23,223 bases of DNA. It comes from UBA1738 sp045658645. GTDB lineage: Bacteria > Bacillota > Clostridia > UBA1381. The stretch covers positions 1 through 23,223 of the forward strand of contig JAZOVJ010000009.1 in NCBI GenBank assembly GCA_045658645.1. Reading direction: 5' to 3'. This document shows, one piece after another, positions 1 through 7,975 of the stretch (position 1 is the stretch's first letter; every line of letters begins with the position of its first letter). The translations under genes were made by a program, and so were the position numbers. The notes beneath the pieces are model-generated. The model searched no databases, was not told where the DNA came from, and saw only the letters and a list, made by a program, of their open reading frames with translations.

Positions 1-630
1 GATATTATTGCTATGCGTCATCCTAAAGAGCGCGCACCATACCCTGCTATGCAGAATGCAAGTATTCCTGTTATACATGCAGGTGATGGTGCACATAACC
101 ATCCGACACAGACTCTTGCAGACCTTTTAACAATTTCAAGAGAAAAAGGTAGAATTGATAACTTTACTATCGGTTTTTGCGGTGACTTGAAGTTTGGAAG
201 AACAGTACATAGTCTTATTGCAGCTCTTTCAAGATATGAAAACATTAAAGTATATCTCATTTCTCCTGATGAATTAAAGCTTCCAAGCTATGTTAAAAAT
301 GACATACTGAGAAAAAATAACATTAAGTATGTTCAGACAACAAGCCTTGAAGATGTTATCGGAGAACTTGACGTGCTTTATATGACAAGAGTTCAGGGCG
401 AAAGATTCTTCAACGAAGAAGATTACTTGAGACTTCGTGACAAATACATCTTAACACCTGAAAAACTTGTTGATGCAAAGGAAGATTTGGCAATTCTTCA
501 TCCGCTTCCGCGAGTTAATGAAATTTCTCAGAGTATTGACTCAGACCCGAGAGCTTGTTACTTTAAGCAGGTTCTTAACGGAAAATTCATAAGAATGGCT
601 CTTATTTTAAAGCTTTTGGAGGTGGAATAA
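1..630 (+). CDS. pyrB: Aspartate carbamoyltransferase catalytic subunit, 5' truncated by window
   Basis: Catalytic chain of aspartate transcarbamoylase, which joins carbamoyl phosphate and L-aspartate to carbamoyl-aspartate, the committed step of cytosolic pyrimidine synthesis. The frame is open from base 1, so the gene starts before the window. The 209 codons present correspond to roughly the last two thirds of the usual ~305 residues. Visible family motifs are the MRHPKE segment (window codons 5-10), HNHPTQTLADLL (carbamoyl phosphate and aspartate domain region), GDLKFGRTVHSL, the aspartate-binding loop TRVQGERF, and HPLPRVNEI. The stop codon abuts the pyrI start, so the two subunits are translationally coupled. 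The GGAGG that serves pyrI lies inside the pyrB 3' end. Nothing looks damaged; the truncation is only the window edge. Confidence 0.97.
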   Translation, partial: DIIAMRHPKERAPYPAMQNASIPVIHAGDGAHNHPTQTLADLLTISREKGRIDNFTIGFCGDLKFGRTVHSLIAALSRYENIKVYLISPDELKLPSYVKNDILRKNNIKYVQTTSLEDVIGELDVLYMTRVQGERFFNEEDYLRLRDKYILTPEKLVDAKEDLAILHPLPRVNEISQSIDSDPRACYFKQVLNGKFIRMALILKLLEVE

Positions 631-1050
631 ATGAATATAGATTCTATAAAGAACGGAATTGTTATTGACCATATTTCTGCCGGGAACGGTCTTAAGCTTT
701 TTCAACTTTTAAAATTGGACGAACTGGAATGTTCAGTTGCAATTATAAAGAATGTAGCAAGTAAGAAAACAGGCAAGAAAGACATTATAAAAATTGATGC
801 AGATATTGATATAGATCTTGATATTTTAGGTTATGTCGACCCTGATGTAACCATAAATATTATAAAGGATTCAAAGTTGGTTGATAAGAAAAAAATTGAC
901 CTTCCTGAAGAACTTACTAATGTTATTTACTGCAAAAATCCAAGATGCATAACATCTTGCGAAAATGAAATTAAACACATATTCAAACTGGCAGACAAGG
1001 AAAACAGAATTTATCGTTGTGTTTACTGTGAAACAAAGGCAGAAATGTAA
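631..1050 (+). CDS. pyrI: Aspartate carbamoyltransferase regulatory subunit
   Basis: Regulatory chain of aspartate transcarbamoylase. In the family it binds nucleotide effectors through the N-terminal domain and contacts the catalytic trimer through a zinc domain. The 139 residues are slightly shorter than the ~150 of E. coli PyrI. The N-terminal half shows the allosteric-domain pattern (IKNGIVIDHISAGNG, residues 6-20). The C-terminal half carries the four zinc cysteines: KNPRCITSCE gives a C-X4-C pair and YRCVYCE a C-X2-C pair. It starts at the base after the pyrB stop, with the Shine-Dalgarno inside pyrB. The next transcription signal, the T-box promoter, begins only 8 bp after its stop, so pyrBI and the methionine genes are separate units. 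Confidence 0.96.
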   Translation: MNIDSIKNGIVIDHISAGNGLKLFQLLKLDELECSVAIIKNVASKKTGKKDIIKIDADIDIDLDILGYVDPDVTINIIKDSKLVDKKKIDLPEELTNVIYCKNPRCITSCENEIKHIFKLADKENRIYRCVYCETKAEM

Positions 1051-1058
1051 AAATCTTG

Positions 1059-1087
1059 TTGACACAAGGGTGAAAATATGCTAATAT
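1059..1087 (+). promoter_or_regulatory. SigA-type promoter of the met T-box operon
   Basis: TTGACA at 1059-1064, a 17-bp spacer, and TAATAT at 1082-1087. This is a near-consensus vegetative promoter placed just upstream of the T-box leader. Transcription should start near 1094. Confidence 0.85.
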
Positions 1088-1093
1088 GTAAAA

Positions 1094-1380
1094 TAATAAG
1101 GCAATGAAGAGAAGAGTAAGTGCAATAATAGGCAAGAGAGAGCCTCGCTGAAGCTGTGAAGAGGTACTGAGGGTTGCACTGAAGATGGTCTTGGAGCTTT
1201 CGTACCGAGGGCTGATGCATTAGGCTACGATGGGAGCGCCCATAACAGCGCAAGAGTATCGGCGATATGCCCGTACTTGCTAAGGCATACATCGTGAGGT
1301 GTATGTGAATTAAGGTGGTAACACGAAGCTGATTAAGCTTTCGTCCTTAAGATAAATTTCTTTTGGCGAAAGCTTTTTTG
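1094..1380 (+). promoter_or_regulatory. T-box leader, methionine type, upstream of metY-metA
   Basis: tRNA-sensing transcription attenuator. Stem I: AGTGCAA (1119-1125) pairs with TTGCACT (1174-1180). Below it a specifier loop has the loop-E signature, AGTA (1115-1118) facing GAA (1181-1183), and the likely specifier codon is ATG at 1185-1187 (Met). Stem III is CATACATC/GGTGTATG (1286-1293/1298-1305) closed by a GTGA tetraloop. The T-box proper starts at TTAAGG (1310-1315), followed by TGGT, which would pair with the ACCA end of an uncharged tRNA having discriminator A, as tRNA-Met usually has. The antiterminator pairs TTAAGG with CCTTAA (1345-1350). The competing terminator is AAGCTTTCG/CGAAAGCTT (1335-1343/1367-1375) plus a T-tract. 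The genes downstream are methionine synthesis genes, which agrees with the specifier. The specifier position is read by eye. Confidence 0.93.
1335..1380 (+). terminator. Regulated terminator of the met T-box
   Basis: Perfect 9-bp stem AAGCTTTCG (1335-1343) with CGAAAGCTT (1367-1375), followed by a T-run to 1379. Its 5' arm lies within the antiterminator region (1310-1350), so the two folds are mutually exclusive. Confidence 0.9.
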
Positions 1381-1400
1381 TTTAAGAAAGGATGATAAAA

Positions 1401-2678
1401 ATGTCTGATTACAAAATCGAAACAAAATGTGCCCAAAGCGGATACGAACCAAAAAACGGAGAACCAAGAGTTCTCCCAATATACCAAAGTACTACATTTA
1501 AGTATGATTCTGCTGAACATTTAGGAAAACTTTTTGACCTTGAAGCTCCGGGACATATGTATTCAAGAATTTCTAACCCTACACTTGACCACGTAGAAGC
1601 AAAAATTTCCGATCTTGAAGGTGGTGTTGGTGCCGTTCTTACTACATCAGGTCAGATGGCAAATCTGCTTGCGATTTTGAACATTACATCTGCAGGTCAA
1701 AACTTCATAAGTCTTTCTTCAATCTACGGCGGAACTGTAAACCTTTTTGCGGTTACGCTAAAGAGATTAGGTATTGAAGTGCGTTTTGTAACTCCTGAAA
1801 TGACAGATGATGAAATTGACGCTCTTTTTGACGAAAATACACGTCTTGTTTTTGGCGAAACAATCGCAAATCCTGCACTATGTGTTCTTGATATTGAAAG
1901 ATATGCAAATATTGCACATAAGCACGATGTACCGCTTATGGTTGATAATACCTTTGCAACACCAGTTCTTTGCAGACCAATAGAATTTGGTGCAGATATA
2001 GTTATTCACTCAACAACAAAGTATATGGACGGACACGCAACAATCGTTGGTGGTGTTGTTGTGGACAGCGGAAAATTCAACTGGGATAACGGAAAGTTCC
2101 CTGAACTTACAGAGCCTGACGAGTCTTATCACGGCGTAGTTTATACTGAGAGATTTGGTAATGCTGCCTTTATCACAAAGTTAAGAGTTCAGCTTGTGCG
2201 TGATTTTGGTGTTGCAACAAGTGCGATGAATGCGTTCCTGTTGAATATGGGACTCGAAACTTTACATCTTCGTATGGAAAGACATTGCGAAAACGCAATG
2301 AAGGTTTCAGAGTTCCTTGAAAATAACGATAAGATTGCATGGGTAAATTACCCAAAATTAAAATCTAACGAATATTATGACCTGGCAGAAAAGTATCTTC
2401 CTGATGGAGCTTGTGGCGTTATATCCTTTGGTATTAAAGGCGGAAGAGAAGCGGCGGTTAAGTTTATGGATAGCTTGAAGCTTGCCGCAATAGTGGTACA
2501 CGTTGCAGACCTTAGAACTTGCGTTTTGCATCCGGCTTCAACTACACACCGTCAGTTGACAGAAGAACAGCTTGTAGCTGCAGGTATTGGTTCTGACCTT
2601 ATCAGAATGTCAGTCGGTATCGAAAACGCAGACGATATTATTGAAGATATTAAGCAAGCATTAAATGAGGTGAAATAA
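1401..2678 (+). CDS. metY: O-acetylhomoserine sulfhydrylase (aminocarboxypropyltransferase)
   Basis: PLP enzyme of the Cys/Met metabolism family that uses sulfide and O-acetylhomoserine to make homocysteine (direct sulfhydrylation) in the cytosol. The 425 residues match the family length. Landmarks are PIYQSTTF near residue 27, YSRISNPT (54-61), the VDNTFATP aspartate region (181-188), the PLP lysine in HSTTKYMDGH (K207), and the C-terminal VLHPASTTHRQL signature typical of O-acetylhomoserine rather than cystathionine enzymes. I chose ATG 1401, not the in-frame ATG 1392: the AAAGGA at 1387-1392 sits 8 nt before 1401 and overlaps 1392. It is controlled by the Met T-box and shares one base with metA, whose product makes its substrate. 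Confidence 0.95.
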   Translation: MSDYKIETKCAQSGYEPKNGEPRVLPIYQSTTFKYDSAEHLGKLFDLEAPGHMYSRISNPTLDHVEAKISDLEGGVGAVLTTSGQMANLLAILNITSAGQNFISLSSIYGGTVNLFAVTLKRLGIEVRFVTPEMTDDEIDALFDENTRLVFGETIANPALCVLDIERYANIAHKHDVPLMVDNTFATPVLCRPIEFGADIVIHSTTKYMDGHATIVGGVVVDSGKFNWDNGKFPELTEPDESYHGVVYTERFGNAAFITKLRVQLVRDFGVATSAMNAFLLNMGLETLHLRMERHCENAMKVSEFLENNDKIAWVNYPKLKSNEYYDLAEKYLPDGACGVISFGIKGGREAAVKFMDSLKLAAIVVHVADLRTCVLHPASTTHRQLTEEQLVAAGIGSDLIRMSVGIENADDIIEDIKQALNEVK

Positions 2679-3595
2679 TGCCGATTAAAATCCCTAACGA
2701 CCTTCCGGCAACGGAGACGCTGCACGAGGAGAATATATTTGTAATTACTGAAACGCGTGCGCTAAAACAGGACATCAGACCTCTAAAAATTTTGCTTTTA
2801 AATCTGATGCCTACAAAAATTGTGACCGAAACACAGTTTTCAAGACTTTTGGGAAATACGCCTCTACAGGTAGAGCTTGAATTTTTGCAGACTGCAACCC
2901 ATAAATCAAAGCATACAGACAGCCAGCATTTAATAAATTTTTATCAGACTTTTGACGAAATTAAACATAAAAAGTATGACGGAATGATTATTACGGGTGC
3001 GCCTGTTGAACAGATGGAATTTGAGGAAGTAAACTACTGGGATGAGCTTTGTGAAATAATGGAATGGAGTAAAACCCACGTAACAAGTACATTCCATATC
3101 TGCTGGGGAGCACAGGCAGGACTTTATTACCATTACGGCATTAAAAAGCATCCGCTTCCTGAAAAATTATTTGGAATTTTTGAGCATACCGTGGATTACA
3201 AAAAGTCTATACTTTTCCGTGGCTTTGACGATAAGTTTATGGTTCCGCATTCAAGACACACAACTATCTTGCGGGACGAAATTGAAAATGTTCCGGAACT
3301 TAAAATACTTTCAAGCTCCGAAAAAGCGGGTGTTTATGTAGTATCTACCGATAAGGGAAGACAGATTTTTGTAACAGGTCATTCTGAATACGATGCAAAC
3401 ACACTGCAAAACGAATATCTGCGCGATAAAAATGCAGGACTCCCTATAAAACTGCCGGAAAACTATTTTGAAGATGACGATGATACAAAAGAACCAATGG
3501 TAACATGGAGAAGTCACGCAAATCTTCTTTATTCTAATTGGCTAAATTACTTTGTTTATCAGACAACCCCATATAATCTTGACGAAATTCAATAG
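2678..3595 (+). CDS. metA: Homoserine O-acetyltransferase, MetA type
   Basis: Activates homoserine for methionine synthesis. Its 305 residues match the MetA family, with the glutamine-amidotransferase-like fold and the nucleophile C142 in FHICWGAQAG, H235 and E237 in TGHSEY. Residue 111 is Glu (GAPVEQMEF); in studied MetA proteins Glu here goes with acetyl-CoA use and Gly with succinyl-CoA. Many databases still call this family homoserine O-succinyltransferase. Acetyl specificity also fits its neighbour metY, which uses O-acetylhomoserine. The ATG overlaps the metY stop by one base (AATAATG), showing translational coupling under the same T-box. The operon ends directly after it at a hairpin terminator. 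Confidence 0.95.
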   Translation: MPIKIPNDLPATETLHEENIFVITETRALKQDIRPLKILLLNLMPTKIVTETQFSRLLGNTPLQVELEFLQTATHKSKHTDSQHLINFYQTFDEIKHKKYDGMIITGAPVEQMEFEEVNYWDELCEIMEWSKTHVTSTFHICWGAQAGLYYHYGIKKHPLPEKLFGIFEHTVDYKKSILFRGFDDKFMVPHSRHTTILRDEIENVPELKILSSSEKAGVYVVSTDKGRQIFVTGHSEYDANTLQNEYLRDKNAGLPIKLPENYFEDDDDTKEPMVTWRSHANLLYSNWLNYFVYQTTPYNLDEIQ

Positions 3596-3598
3596 TAA

Positions 3599-3627
3599 AA
3601 AAGCACCCGAAAGGGTGCTTTTTATTT
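3599..3627 (+). terminator. Terminator after metA (probably works both ways)
   Basis: AAGCACCC (3601-3608), GAAA loop, GGGTGCTT (3613-3620), then TTTATTT. It begins right after the metA stop. A-runs before the stem would give a U-tract on the minus strand as well, where it follows the possible gene remnant ending at 3622. Confidence 0.92.
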
Positions 3628-3768
3628 CATAATAAAATCATCAACCTTGACAGGTTGCCATTCAATTCCTTTAGGGGATACAATTGAAAACAGTTTTATA
3701 TCATCTTCTGTAAAGATACTTTTGAATTCATAATTGGGGAGAATTAGTTTATAACAAGAAACCGGGAT
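3622..3768 (-). pseudogene. Possible decayed 3' gene end, unknown family
   Basis: The minus strand is open for 48 codons between two stops (TAA at 3769-3771 upstream, TAA at 3622-3624). The conceptual product is protein-like, with alternating hydrophobic and charged residues, for example LPNYEFKSIFTEDDIKLFS and then SPKGIEWQPVKVDDFIMK at the end. It has no start codon except one next to the stop, and no ribosome site. It ends directly before a hairpin usable as a terminator on that strand. I read it as the possible tail of a lost gene. A chance open frame in AT-rich DNA is a real alternative, and I do not recognise the family. Confidence 0.33.
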
Positions 3769-3773
3769 TTAGA

Positions 3774-3857
3774 ATGCTCAAATGAAAAAACTAAAAAGAA
3801 AACTGCCTGTTCGATACAGATTCGAACAGGCAGTTTAAATTATTCTATTTTGAGCAT
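3774..3857. repeat. Inverted repeat around the minus-operon terminator
   Basis: ATGCTCAAA (3774-3782) and TTTGAGCAT (3849-3857) are perfect 9-bp inverted copies placed outside the 15-bp terminator stem. They could close a larger hairpin or mark the edges of a small inserted element. Function unknown. Confidence 0.5.
3790..3836 (-). terminator. Strong terminator of the ior-paaK operon
   Basis: Perfect 15-bp stem (3800-3814 with 3822-3836), 7-nt loop, followed on the minus strand by TTTTCTTTTT-type sequence toward 3790. It lies 47 bp beyond the stop of the last minus-strand gene. Confidence 0.9.
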
Positions 3858-3882
3858 ATAAAGTATTAAATACTTCATGATG

Positions 3883-4314
3883 TTATAGTCTGTAAATATC
3901 TTTTGCATCGGCTGTGCTGATACCAGCCTTTGCAAGAGAAGAAACTGCAAGCTCAGGGTCAGAAACCTTAACAACCATAAGCGCTTTGTTAGTTACTGTA
4001 CCAACAAAAGCGTACATATAATCTACGTTAATGTCATTTTTTACAAAGATTTCTAAAATCTTTGAAAGGCCGCCTGGGGCATCGTCCATAGCAACTGTCA
4101 AAACTTCAGTAATCTTTACAACTATTCCTAACTCTCTTAAAACTTCTTTAGCCTTATCAGGATTGTTTACGATAATTCTTAGAATTCCGTATTCTGATGT
4201 GTCGGCAAGAGAAAGAGCGCTGATATCGATGTCATTTTTTCCAAGTGCCTCAATAATTGGTGCAAGACCGCCCGGTTTATTTTCAATAAAAACTGAAAGT
4301 TGTTTAACTAACAT
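3883..4314 (-). CDS. Tandem ACT-domain protein of the ior-paaK operon
   Basis: A 143-residue protein made of two ACT domains and nothing else: residues 1 to about 68 (LSVFIENKPGGLAPIIEAL) and about 69 to 143 (LTVAMDDAPGGLSKILEIF). Each has the ligand-loop pattern xxPGGL between the first strand and helix. ACT pairs bind amino acids and control enzymes or transcription. Stand-alone double-ACT proteins next to phenylacetate-CoA ligases are a recurrent arrangement in anaerobes, so a role in sensing an aromatic or branched amino acid for this operon is likely but unproven. There is no catalytic or DNA-binding part. AAAGGAG lies 8 nt before the ATG, and the gene follows paaK by 12 nt. It is the last gene before the terminator. 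Confidence 0.88.
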   Translation of the reverse strand: MLVKQLSVFIENKPGGLAPIIEALGKNDIDISALSLADTSEYGILRIIVNNPDKAKEVLRELGIVVKITEVLTVAMDDAPGGLSKILEIFVKNDINVDYMYAFVGTVTNKALMVVKVSDPELAVSSLAKAGISTADAKDIYRL

Positions 4315-4326
4315 AATATCGCTCCT

Positions 4327-5628
4327 TTACATTTTTCTGTTATCGATTACACGCTTTGCTTTACCTTCGCTACGCTGAATGGATTTAGGGTTAACAAGAT
4401 GTACCTTTGCACCAATACCTAAAACATCACGAAGTTTTTCGGTAATTGTTCTCTCTAAAGTTTCAATAGACTTAACGTCATCGGCAAACAAGTGTTCGCT
4501 CATTTCAACGTTAACGTCAAAAGTATCTGTGTTATTAACTCTGTCAACCACAATCTGATAATTTGGAGTAATGTCGCCACCCACACTCATCAAAACTTCT
4601 TCAATTTGCGACGGGAACACATTTACGCCACGGATAATAAGCATATCATCACTTCTGCCGCAAGGCTTCTTCATACGTATATGCGTTCTTCCGCACTTAC
4701 AAGGTTCAGGAATTAACTGACAAATATCACGTGTTCTGTAACGGATAAGAGGGAAACCCTCTTTTGTGATTGTAGTAAATACAAGTTCGCCCTGTTCGCC
4801 ATAAGGTAGAACTTCACAGGTGTCAGGGTCGATAATTTCAGGAATAAACATATCTTCCCATACGTGCATACCACACTGATACTCACATTCGCAAGCAACA
4901 CCAGGACCCATAATTTCGGAAAGACCATATATATCATAAGCCTTAAGGCCCAACTTTTCTTCGATAGCGTGGCGCATTTCCTCGGTCCAAGGTTCGGCTC
5001 CGAAGATACCTGCCTTTAGCTTAAGCTGTTCTTTTACACCCTCTTCTTCAATAGCCTCTGCTAAATATAGAGCATAAGATGGGGTACAGCAAAGTGCAGT
5101 AGAACCAAAATCAACCATTGTTTGAATCTGGTTATGAGTATTTCCTGAGGAAATAGGAATAACAGTAGCACCAAGCTTTGTAGCTCCGCCGTGTGCACCA
5201 AGACCGCCTGTGAACAAGCCGTATCCGTAAGAAATCTGAACAAAGTCATCCTTTCCAAGACCAATCGCTGACATCATTCTTGCAACACCATCATCCCATT
5301 TATCCAGGTCGTTTTTCGTGTAACCAACAACGATTTTCTTTCCTGTTGTACCGCTTGATGCATGAACACGTACAATATCGTGCATCGGTACTGCAAAAAG
5401 TCCGTACGGATAATAATCTCGCAAATCCTGTTTATATGAAAATGGTAGTTTTGAAAGGTCATCAACAGATTTTATATCATCAGGAGTAAGACCAATTTCA
5501 TCCATTCTCTTGCGGAACAGTTCAACATTTTCATACATTCTTTTTACTTGCCAGATAAGTCTTTCGCTTTGAAGTTTGCGAAGCTCTTCTCTTGGCATTG
5601 TTTCTATTTCCGGTTGCCACATTGCCAT
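4327..5628 (-). CDS. paaK: Phenylacetate-CoA ligase
   Basis: AMP-forming ligase joining arylacetates (phenylacetate or indoleacetate type) to CoA with ATP, in the cytosol. The 433 residues are normal for PaaK. Landmarks are the P-loop HASSGTTGKK (89-98), YGLSEIMGPG (adenylate-binding region), FPLIRYRTRD, and the C-terminal domain with RGVNVFPSQIEE and the end IQRSEGKAKRV, which carries the catalytic-lysine region. It lies directly downstream of iorAB, an order common in anaerobes, where IOR makes arylacetyl-CoA from arylpyruvate and this ligase interconverts the thioester and free acid. A GGGGG stretch about 9 nt upstream serves as ribosome site. A second Met two codons in is an equally possible start. 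Confidence 0.94.
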   Translation of the reverse strand: MAMWQPEIETMPREELRKLQSERLIWQVKRMYENVELFRKRMDEIGLTPDDIKSVDDLSKLPFSYKQDLRDYYPYGLFAVPMHDIVRVHASSGTTGKKIVVGYTKNDLDKWDDGVARMMSAIGLGKDDFVQISYGYGLFTGGLGAHGGATKLGATVIPISSGNTHNQIQTMVDFGSTALCCTPSYALYLAEAIEEEGVKEQLKLKAGIFGAEPWTEEMRHAIEEKLGLKAYDIYGLSEIMGPGVACECEYQCGMHVWEDMFIPEIIDPDTCEVLPYGEQGELVFTTITKEGFPLIRYRTRDICQLIPEPCKCGRTHIRMKKPCGRSDDMLIIRGVNVFPSQIEEVLMSVGGDITPNYQIVVDRVNNTDTFDVNVEMSEHLFADDVKSIETLERTITEKLRDVLGIGAKVHLVNPKSIQRSEGKAKRVIDNRKM

Positions 5629-5642
5629 TTTTATAAGCCCCC

Positions 5643-6209
5643 TTATGAATTATAACCTAAATTGAATGCTTCCAGATTTACATCAAGAAATTTTTGAGGA
5701 ACAGTGGTTTTAATTGTTTCAATCCACTTTTCGTATGAAATATCTGTGCTTTTTGCCATAACGCCGATTAATACTACGTTTACAGCCTTAAAATTGCCTG
5801 CATTTTCTGCAAGAGAAAGAGCATCAACTAATGTAACATCTAATTTTTCTTTAAGCTTATCTGCTATATTTTCGGGATATTCCATAGCGCCTGTAATAAC
5901 AGGCATCGGGTCAATTTCCTGTGTGTTAACAATAAGTTTGCCGCCTTTTTTCAAGAAGGGCATAGCACGATAAGCTTCAAGCATTTCAAATGCAAGGATT
6001 ATATCAGCTTCACCTTTATCGATGATAGGAGAGTAAACTTCGTCGCCATATTTTACATATGTAACAACGCTGCCGCCTCTCTGACTCATACCGTGAACCT
6101 CTGAAACCTTAACGTCATAACCTTCGTTTATAACTGTATTACCTAATATACGGCTTGCAAGAAGAGTTCCCTGACCGCCTACGCCGACTATCATAATTTT
6201 CTTGGTCAT
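5643..6209 (-). CDS. iorB: Indolepyruvate:ferredoxin oxidoreductase, beta subunit
   Basis: Gamma-domain-type small subunit of the two-subunit archaeal/clostridial indolepyruvate oxidoreductase. It completes the CoA-dependent oxidative decarboxylation of aryl 2-oxoacids. Its 188 residues match the family. The N-terminus MIVGVGGQGTLLASRILG is the typical glycine-rich start, followed by VSEVHGMSQRGGSVVTYVKYG (residues about 36-56), the strongest signature of this chain. It follows iorA with only 3 nt between stop and start, and its AAGGAGG lies inside the iorA 3' end. The two subunits are therefore made together. paaK follows after 14 nt. Confidence 0.95.
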   Translation of the reverse strand: MTKKIMIVGVGGQGTLLASRILGNTVINEGYDVKVSEVHGMSQRGGSVVTYVKYGDEVYSPIIDKGEADIILAFEMLEAYRAMPFLKKGGKLIVNTQEIDPMPVITGAMEYPENIADKLKEKLDVTLVDALSLAENAGNFKAVNVVLIGVMAKSTDISYEKWIETIKTTVPQKFLDVNLEAFNLGYNS

Positions 6210-6212
6210 CTG

Positions 6213-7949
6213 TTAGTCCTCCTTTTTAATTGCATCAAACGGACATACATTCATACAAAGTCCGCAACCGTTACACTGTGTAAGGTCAATCTTAATGTTG
6301 CCGTCAGCAGTTTCCGAAATTGCAGGACAGCCAAGCTTCATACACATTTTACACTTCTTACAGTTTTCTGTAACTGTGCAATGACCTTTATAATTAACTG
6401 TTTTTAGAAGAGCACAAGGACGCTGTGCAATAATTACAGAAGGCTCTTCACGGTTTATTTCTTCCTTAACAACTTTTTCGAAGTTCTTGATATCAAACGG
6501 GTCAGCAACTGTTACGTGCTCAATTCCAACAGCTTTGCAAAGAGTTAAAAGATTAACCTGTTTTGTTTCTTCGCCACGGATTGTATAACCTGTTGTCGGG
6601 TTATCCTGGTGACCTGTCATACCGGTAATTGAGTTATCTAAAATGATGACAGTGTTGTTTCCTTTGTTATAAACAATATCAATAAGACCTGTAATACCGG
6701 AATGCATAAAAGTAGAATCACCGATTACGCTTACGAGCTTTTTGTTAAATTCGTCACCTCTTGCTTTTGCCATACCAAGTGCAGCAGAAACGGAAGCACC
6801 CATACAAATAGTAGTATCAACGCTTGCAAGTGGCGGAATAGCACCTAATGTGTAACATCCGATGTCGCCTGAAACCACAAGGCCTAATTTCTTAAGTACA
6901 TAGAAAACACCTCTGTGAGGACAACCAGGACAAAGCACAGGCGGTCTTGCAGGAATGGTTTCTTCAAGTTCACAAGCTTCCGGTGGGGTAGTGCCAAGAA
7001 TTGCACTTCTAATCATTGTAGGCGTATATTCGCCAAGTAAGGTGAAAATTTCCTTTCCCACAACTTCAATGCCTAAAGCCTTGCAATGTTCTTCGATGAT
7101 TGGGTCAAGCTCTTCAATAACATAAACCTTATCAACCTTTTTAGAAAAATCACGAATGAGTTTTTCAGGAAGAGGGTAGACCATACCAAGCTTTAAGTAG
7201 CTTGCATTGTCGCCAAGAGCTTCTTTTGCGTACATATATGATATACCAGAAGTAATAATACCTATTTTGGTATCATTAATTTCAACAGTATTAAAGCTTG
7301 AAGTTTCAGCAAATTCTGTAAGTTTTTTAATTCTGTCTTCAACAACAACATGACGCTTTACAGCGTTTGCCGGCATCATAACGTACTTGCCGATATTCTT
7401 CTCGTATTCTTTTAATTCAATACCTGCACGTTCACCTATTTCAACAAGACTCTGTGAGTGAGAAATACGTGTTGAAAGGCGAATGAAAACAGGTGTATCA
7501 AATTCTTCTGATAAACCAAATGCAAGACGGGTATATTCTTTGCATTCCTGTGAGTTTGCAGGCTCAAGCATTGTGATTTTAGATGCCTTTGCATAGTGGC
7601 GTGAATCCTGTTCGTTTTGTGATGAGTGCATACCAGGGTCATCTGCAACGCAGAAAACAAGACCGCCGTTAACGCCTGTATAGCTTACTGTAAAAACAGG
7701 GTCAGCCATAACGTTAAGACCAACGTGCTTCATACAAGACATTGCACGTGCACCGCCGATTGATGCACCGATTGCAACTTCTGCCGCAACCTTTTCATTA
7801 GGTGACCATTCAGCGTAAATTTCGTCATATTTAACTATATTTTCAGTTATCTCGGTACTTGGCGTGCCGGGATAGGAAGCAACCACACGTACACCGGCTT
7901 CATAAGCACCCTGTGCAACGGCTGCATTTCCTAATAAAAGTTTCTTCAT
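6213..7949 (-). CDS. iorA: Indolepyruvate:ferredoxin oxidoreductase, alpha subunit
   Basis: Large TPP and Fe-S subunit that oxidatively decarboxylates arylpyruvates (indolepyruvate, phenylpyruvate, hydroxyphenylpyruvate) to aryl-CoA thioesters, reducing ferredoxin. It has 578 residues. Order: pyrimidine-binding domain from residue 1 (GNAAVAQGAYEAGVRVVASYPGTP region), middle transketolase-like domain, then the TPP-binding part with CPGCPHRG, GDIGCYTLG, GDSTFMHSGITGL and the metal-binding DNSITGMTG. The C-terminal ferredoxin domain has two clusters: C530, C533, C536, C541 (CX2CX2CX4C) and C559, C562, C565, C569 (CX2CX2CX3C). All ligands are present. AAGGAGAG precedes the ATG. It lies 26 nt after the acyl-CoA synthetase gene in the same operon. 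Confidence 0.96.
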   Translation of the reverse strand: MKKLLLGNAAVAQGAYEAGVRVVASYPGTPSTEITENIVKYDEIYAEWSPNEKVAAEVAIGASIGGARAMSCMKHVGLNVMADPVFTVSYTGVNGGLVFCVADDPGMHSSQNEQDSRHYAKASKITMLEPANSQECKEYTRLAFGLSEEFDTPVFIRLSTRISHSQSLVEIGERAGIELKEYEKNIGKYVMMPANAVKRHVVVEDRIKKLTEFAETSSFNTVEINDTKIGIITSGISYMYAKEALGDNASYLKLGMVYPLPEKLIRDFSKKVDKVYVIEELDPIIEEHCKALGIEVVGKEIFTLLGEYTPTMIRSAILGTTPPEACELEETIPARPPVLCPGCPHRGVFYVLKKLGLVVSGDIGCYTLGAIPPLASVDTTICMGASVSAALGMAKARGDEFNKKLVSVIGDSTFMHSGITGLIDIVYNKGNNTVIILDNSITGMTGHQDNPTTGYTIRGEETKQVNLLTLCKAVGIEHVTVADPFDIKNFEKVVKEEINREEPSVIIAQRPCALLKTVNYKGHCTVTENCKKCKMCMKLGCPAISETADGNIKIDLTQCNGCGLCMNVCPFDAIKKED

Positions 7950-7975
7950 AGCTTTGTTCTCTCCTTTGGTTGTGA

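Noticed and set aside
1..630. pyrB as a truncated pseudogene
   Set aside because: The frame is open to base 1 and all visible motifs are intact; only the window edge cuts it.
1023..1292. Minus-strand open frame of 89 codons
   Set aside because: It overlaps the pyrI end and the structured T-box leader, and has no ribosome site or recognisable domain.
1392..1400. Upstream in-frame ATG for metY
   Set aside because: It overlaps the AAAGGA ribosome site that is well spaced for the ATG at 1401, and it would add only three residues.
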